NCBI GenBank assembly: GCA_029255685.2
Contig: CM055318.2
Location: 18,109,001 to 18,173,000, forward strand
Reading direction: 5' to 3'
DNA length: 64,000 nucleotides
Source: Silene conica
Lineage: Eukaryota; Streptophyta; Magnoliopsida; Caryophyllales; Caryophyllaceae
The notes under the pieces: generated by a model
Database searches by the model: none
Told to the model about the DNA's origin: nothing
The model's input: the letters and a program-made list of their open reading frames with translations, nothing else
Translations under genes and position numbers: made by a program
Shown: piece after piece, positions 60,496-64,000 of the stretch
Position numbering within the stretch: the stretch's first letter is position 1
Layout: every line of letters starts with the position of its first letter

Positions 60496-62114
60496 ATTCG
60501 TCTTTTATGTTCGGTTTTTTTGTGGTTTTTGGTAGAGAGAAACAAAGAGAAATGTAGAGAGTATGAGTGATTTTTTAAGAAAATGAGATTTCTGATTAAT
60601 GGAAATGTAGAGAGAAGGAGTGAAGGAGTGAAGGAGTGATATTTGCAGTTGTGATTAATGGAAATGAGAAAGGAGTGGACGGTTTTTGGCTTCTCAAGAG
60701 TTTTGGGGAAGACCAATGGACAACTCATTTCCCACCCTTATTTAATTAATTACATATGACATCATGCCCACATCACACACCCACTTGCATGGACCCGTCA
60801 GCCACAATATGGTATCTACTTGCCCCATTTAAGCAATATTTGGCCCGTCGCAAGCTTGAGACGGGTATGTCCGTCTTACAAAAAACGGACCATGAAACTA
60901 AACATAATTAATCATTAACATTCATTTTATCAATCTTTGAGTTAGTTTATAATATAGTATTGAAGGAAATATGGGGAGTATTTGTTTAAGCAGTTATAAT
61001 ATTCCCTTCTCCATATAATTTTCTTTCTCCAATGAACCATCTCTACAAAAAAAATCCATTGCGCGACTAATAACAAACAAAAGATTTAATTTGATTTATC
61101 TAATATTAACTTTATCATTATATTAATTAATTTTTTTCCCTTAAATAATGAAAGAGATAGGACATTGAATAATAATAATGTAAGTATTTTACCTTTAAAT
61201 AACACAACTCCACCAATCTTTATACCCCTAAATTACAACAAAACAACACATGTAAATTTAAAAATGTGATAGTACTTCATAACTAATAGAACTTAAAAAT
61301 AAATAAATAAATTATTGACTCACAACTGTTGTCTTCCATCAAATATTTATACCAATTGATGACACATTTTATGACCTTTGGATGACTTATTTTGTTTAAA
61401 TATATATTATTATCACATTTAATATATAGATAAATATATAGAAATGTTTTATGACCTTTAATCATAATTTTCATTATTACAAAATTTAATATAGACATAA
61501 ATATATAGTAGATATAAATGAAATGTGAAAGGTTTGCTTTAGTTATTTTTTTATTTTTATTTTTTACAAAATTTCCCTTGTAGGAAAGTTGTTTAATTAT
61601 TCTTTGCCTTACATTTTATTTATATATTATATTTATAGATTTATATATGTATATATTCAATTTAATGAAATTATATCCAATTTAACAAATTTGAGCAAGT
61701 ATATAACAATAAAACTTAAGAGAAAATTGCACATATAAAAGGAATAAAATTAGAGTGATCTAAATTTGTATTCATCATTGAACATATTCTAATTCTAAGA
61801 AATTAAAAGACCACTGTTTTATTGTTAAATATGTTATTATCTTCCCTTCATATTTACAAATTATTTATTACTTTATAAACGCTGTAAACTTAGAATAATC
61901 TGATATTTATTTATTGCTTAAAATATATCCTAACAATAAACGTCGAAATTGAAAATTTAGTATGAATTTTAATTTTTAATTATTGTTTAATTTATTTAAA
62001 AATTAAAAGGCAAAAGTTTAATGTTTGCCATGCTATTTGTATTTAAGATTTTTTTGTTGTTTTTATTTTAAATAAGAAATAATAACGTGACTTGTTAGGT
62101 TTTTAATAGTGAAA

Positions 62115-64000
62115 CTAGTTTTGTGACCCGTGAATTTCACGGGATTTTTGTTTCTAGTGTCATATTTTAGTGAATTAATACTATGACATACTACAATAAT
62201 CAATCAACTTATCAATCAATTTACGATTTTCGTGTTTAAAGGGTTATATAAAGTCAATTATTCTTTTTTAACACAATTTACCATGATTTAAAGTGTTATA
62301 GATACCCCCTAACAAAACTAAAATAACTCAATCTAAACTAAGATAAATTAGTTATATAGGTATTCATATAATTACATTACACAAAACAATATTATGGTCA
62401 AGCAAGGATCTCCAGTGATGAAGCACCCTCACAAATTAGATATTAAAATTTCATCTATTATGAAACTAACATAAAACACACATTATGAATCTTATGTCAA
62501 AACTGAAATTTCACAAAACCATAATATTGTAGCTAATACAATAATAAATTGCGGAACCAAGAATTTTTAAGGAGCAACTTGAACAACTATTGGATCATCA
62601 TTAGACCGAATACTTCGTCTGTTAAACAATATTAAACAAAAATGTGTTATGTTGTCATCTTAAAGTTTTCACCTTCGGCCATATATTTCAAAATATATAC
62701 TAAATGGTCAAAAACTATCAGTCATTCACGTTGTTGTCGTCAATCTTTAGTTAGTATGAAATATATAGTTGTTCTAGTAATCATAGTATTTCATTTCTCC
62801 CTATAGTCTTTTGTCTGCACTGAATCATACCTATAAAAATAGTAACATAGTAATTAGTGTGGAGTACCAACAACATATTGAAATTTGTTTTATGCAATAT
62901 TATGGCTATTAACGTAAACTTTCCCCTATAAATAATGAAAGAAAGAGGAATGAGAATCAAATCGTAGAGGTGTAAATAGTTTACCTTTGAGTAGCTCAAC
63001 ACCACAATAATCTTGATACTCCAAAATGAGAACAAAACAAACACATACGTGAAAGTGAAAATGTGATGAACGCTTCATAACCCAGTGAAACTTCCATACA
63101 AAAATTAGTTACTAATTTAAAATCTTAATGCACGTAGCTTGATGAGAATAGAATGATAGGAAATATTAACAACACATTTGTCTACTGACGATAGAGATGA
63201 GAAAAAATTTGGCTTGTAAATTTTGCCTACCATTTCAAATATATAAACAATTGAACGTGCATTTTATGACTTTTATTTAAGTATCTTTTTTCATTATTGT
63301 CAAATTTAATATATGCATAAATATGGATCAACATTCATGAATTTTGAGCATCATTTTTTTCATTATTATCAAGTTTAATATAGGCATAAATATGGATTAA
63401 GTTCGTGACTTTTGAGCATTTTTTTTTCATTATTATGAAATTTAAAATAGACGTAACTATAAAACAATGAAAAAATGGAATCTAAAGGTTTGTTTTATTA
63501 TTATAATTTATTTATTTAGTTTTTTTAAGTTATTTCACATTTGTCATTTCATATGTAATTTGACACGTCACATTATTAATCAGATGTTTTAGGTAATCTT
63601 TTAATAATATTTTATGTCTACTTATAATAGAGATGGGAAAAAAATTGGGTTATAAACTTTGTCTTCAATTTCAAATATATAAACAATTGATGGTGCATTT
63701 TATGACTTTTAAGTATTTTTTTTCTTTATTGTCAAATTTAATATATGCATAAATATGATCAAGGTTCATGAATTTTGAACATCATTTTTTCATTATTATC
63801 AACTTTAATATAGGCATAAATATGTATTAAGTTCATGACTTTTGGGCATCCTTTTTTCATTATTATGAAATTTAAAATAGACATAAATATAGAACAATGA
63901 AAAAATGGAATCTAAATGTTTGTTTTATTATTATAATTTATTAATTTATTTTTTCACATTTGTCATATCACATTTAATTTGCCATGTCATATTTAATTTG
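62115..64000 (-). mobile_element. Helitron copy III, runs off the window
   Basis: Minus-strand 3' end: hairpin CCCGTGAA/TTCACGGG, spacer and CTAG at 62118-62115, preceded on the plus strand by A. In copy I the equivalent uninterrupted sequence reads GTGAAATAAGA, so the insertion is at A|T. Positions 62700-63990 resemble 15600-17150 of copy I. The 5' end lies beyond the window. No coding. Confidence 0.78.
63182..64000. repeat. Tandem duplication of about 436 bp in Helitron copy III
   Basis: A unit from 63182 (CTACTGACGATAGAGATGAG) repeats at 63618 (CTACTTATAATAGAGATGGG) and runs to the window end. Within each unit two shorter related blocks (ATATGCATAAATATG, ATAGGCATAAATATG) recur. Confidence 0.85.

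Larger units (their letters stand above)
56514..60890. mobile_element. Mutator-like element (MULE) with FAR1 fragment
   Basis: Inverted ends: GTGACGGAGCTACCCGTCGC with AAGCTTGCGACGGGCCAAAT at 56530-56569, mirrored by ATTTGGCCCGTCGCAAGCTT and GAGACGGGTATGTCCGTCTT at 60838-60877. It interrupts sequence continuous in Helitron copy I (13.7-14.4 kb and 15.6 kb). The exact borders and target duplication are obscured by poly-T/poly-A next to the ends. It contains a FAR1 exon, a possible small gene and two sets of tandem repeats. Confidence 0.75.
48081..62114 (-). mobile_element. Helitron copy II, interrupted by other elements
   Basis: Read on the minus strand it ends at 48081 with hairpin CCCGTGAA/TTTCACGGG, spacer and CTAG. 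The first 1.5 kb (48085-49648) align with copy I from 12399, and 56033-56510 plus 60890-62114 align with later parts of copy I. The alignment is broken by the Harbinger element and the MULE, and stops where copy III inserts at 62115. No Helitron Rep/helicase gene is visible. Its 5' end is not in the window. Confidence 0.75.

Noticed and set aside
1-64000. CRISPR array, operon, riboswitch or prokaryotic origin
   Set aside because: No spaced direct repeats of that type; introns, MITEs and LTR elements show plant nuclear DNA.

Overview
This is nuclear DNA from a flowering plant, almost certainly a eudicot. It is AT-rich, its genes carry GT-AG introns, and its protein families (RAD23, V-ATPase subunit e, CXE carboxylesterase, ACX3-type acyl-CoA oxidase) are plant types. 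The mix of FAR1-type MULEs, GRF zinc fingers, Helitrons, Stowaway/Tourist MITEs and TRIMs also fits a plant. A Caryophyllales source is my guess from overall repeat flavour only. Nothing in the window is prokaryotic.

Layout: (A) 1-3450: LTR-derived DNA abutting a broken GRF zinc-finger gene. (B) 3451-11709: a complete, young, gag-only LTR retrotransposon flanked by a perfect 5-bp duplication. (C) 11850-18000: a nest of MITEs, a large Helitron, a small Helitron and a hAT element. (D) 18000-22550: repeat debris, including an RNase H fragment and a Helitron 3' end. (E) 22797-46920: the gene island. It holds RAD23 (+, 12 coding exons), VHA-e (+, 3 exons, 70 aa), a CXE carboxylesterase (-, intronless) and ACX3 (-, 13 exons plus a second, duplicated first exon with its own TATA box). 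Introns and spacers carry many short transposons, including a 5S-like element and a TRIM. (F) 48081-64000: a second copy of the large Helitron of region C. It carries a PIF/Harbinger element, which itself holds a LINE fragment and a GC-rich reverse transcriptase gene. It also carries a MULE with a FAR1 fragment and a possible small passenger gene. A third Helitron copy interrupts it at 62115.

The four host genes are not a pathway. RAD23 shuttles ubiquitinated proteins to the proteasome, VHA-e is a membrane subunit of the proton pump, CXE is a soluble alpha/beta hydrolase, and ACX3 catalyses the first step of beta-oxidation. Exon coordinates were read by eye; all junctions keep frame, and the assembled lengths (388, 70, 338 and 634 aa) fit or approach the families.

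The most interesting signals are: the gag-only retrotransposon; the duplicated promoter plus first exon of ACX3, with no evident peroxisomal targeting signal; the reverse transcriptase with a probable restriction-like endonuclease end; the 5S-rRNA-like element flanked by 13-bp direct repeats; and several nested insertions whose target duplications or empty sites can be read directly.
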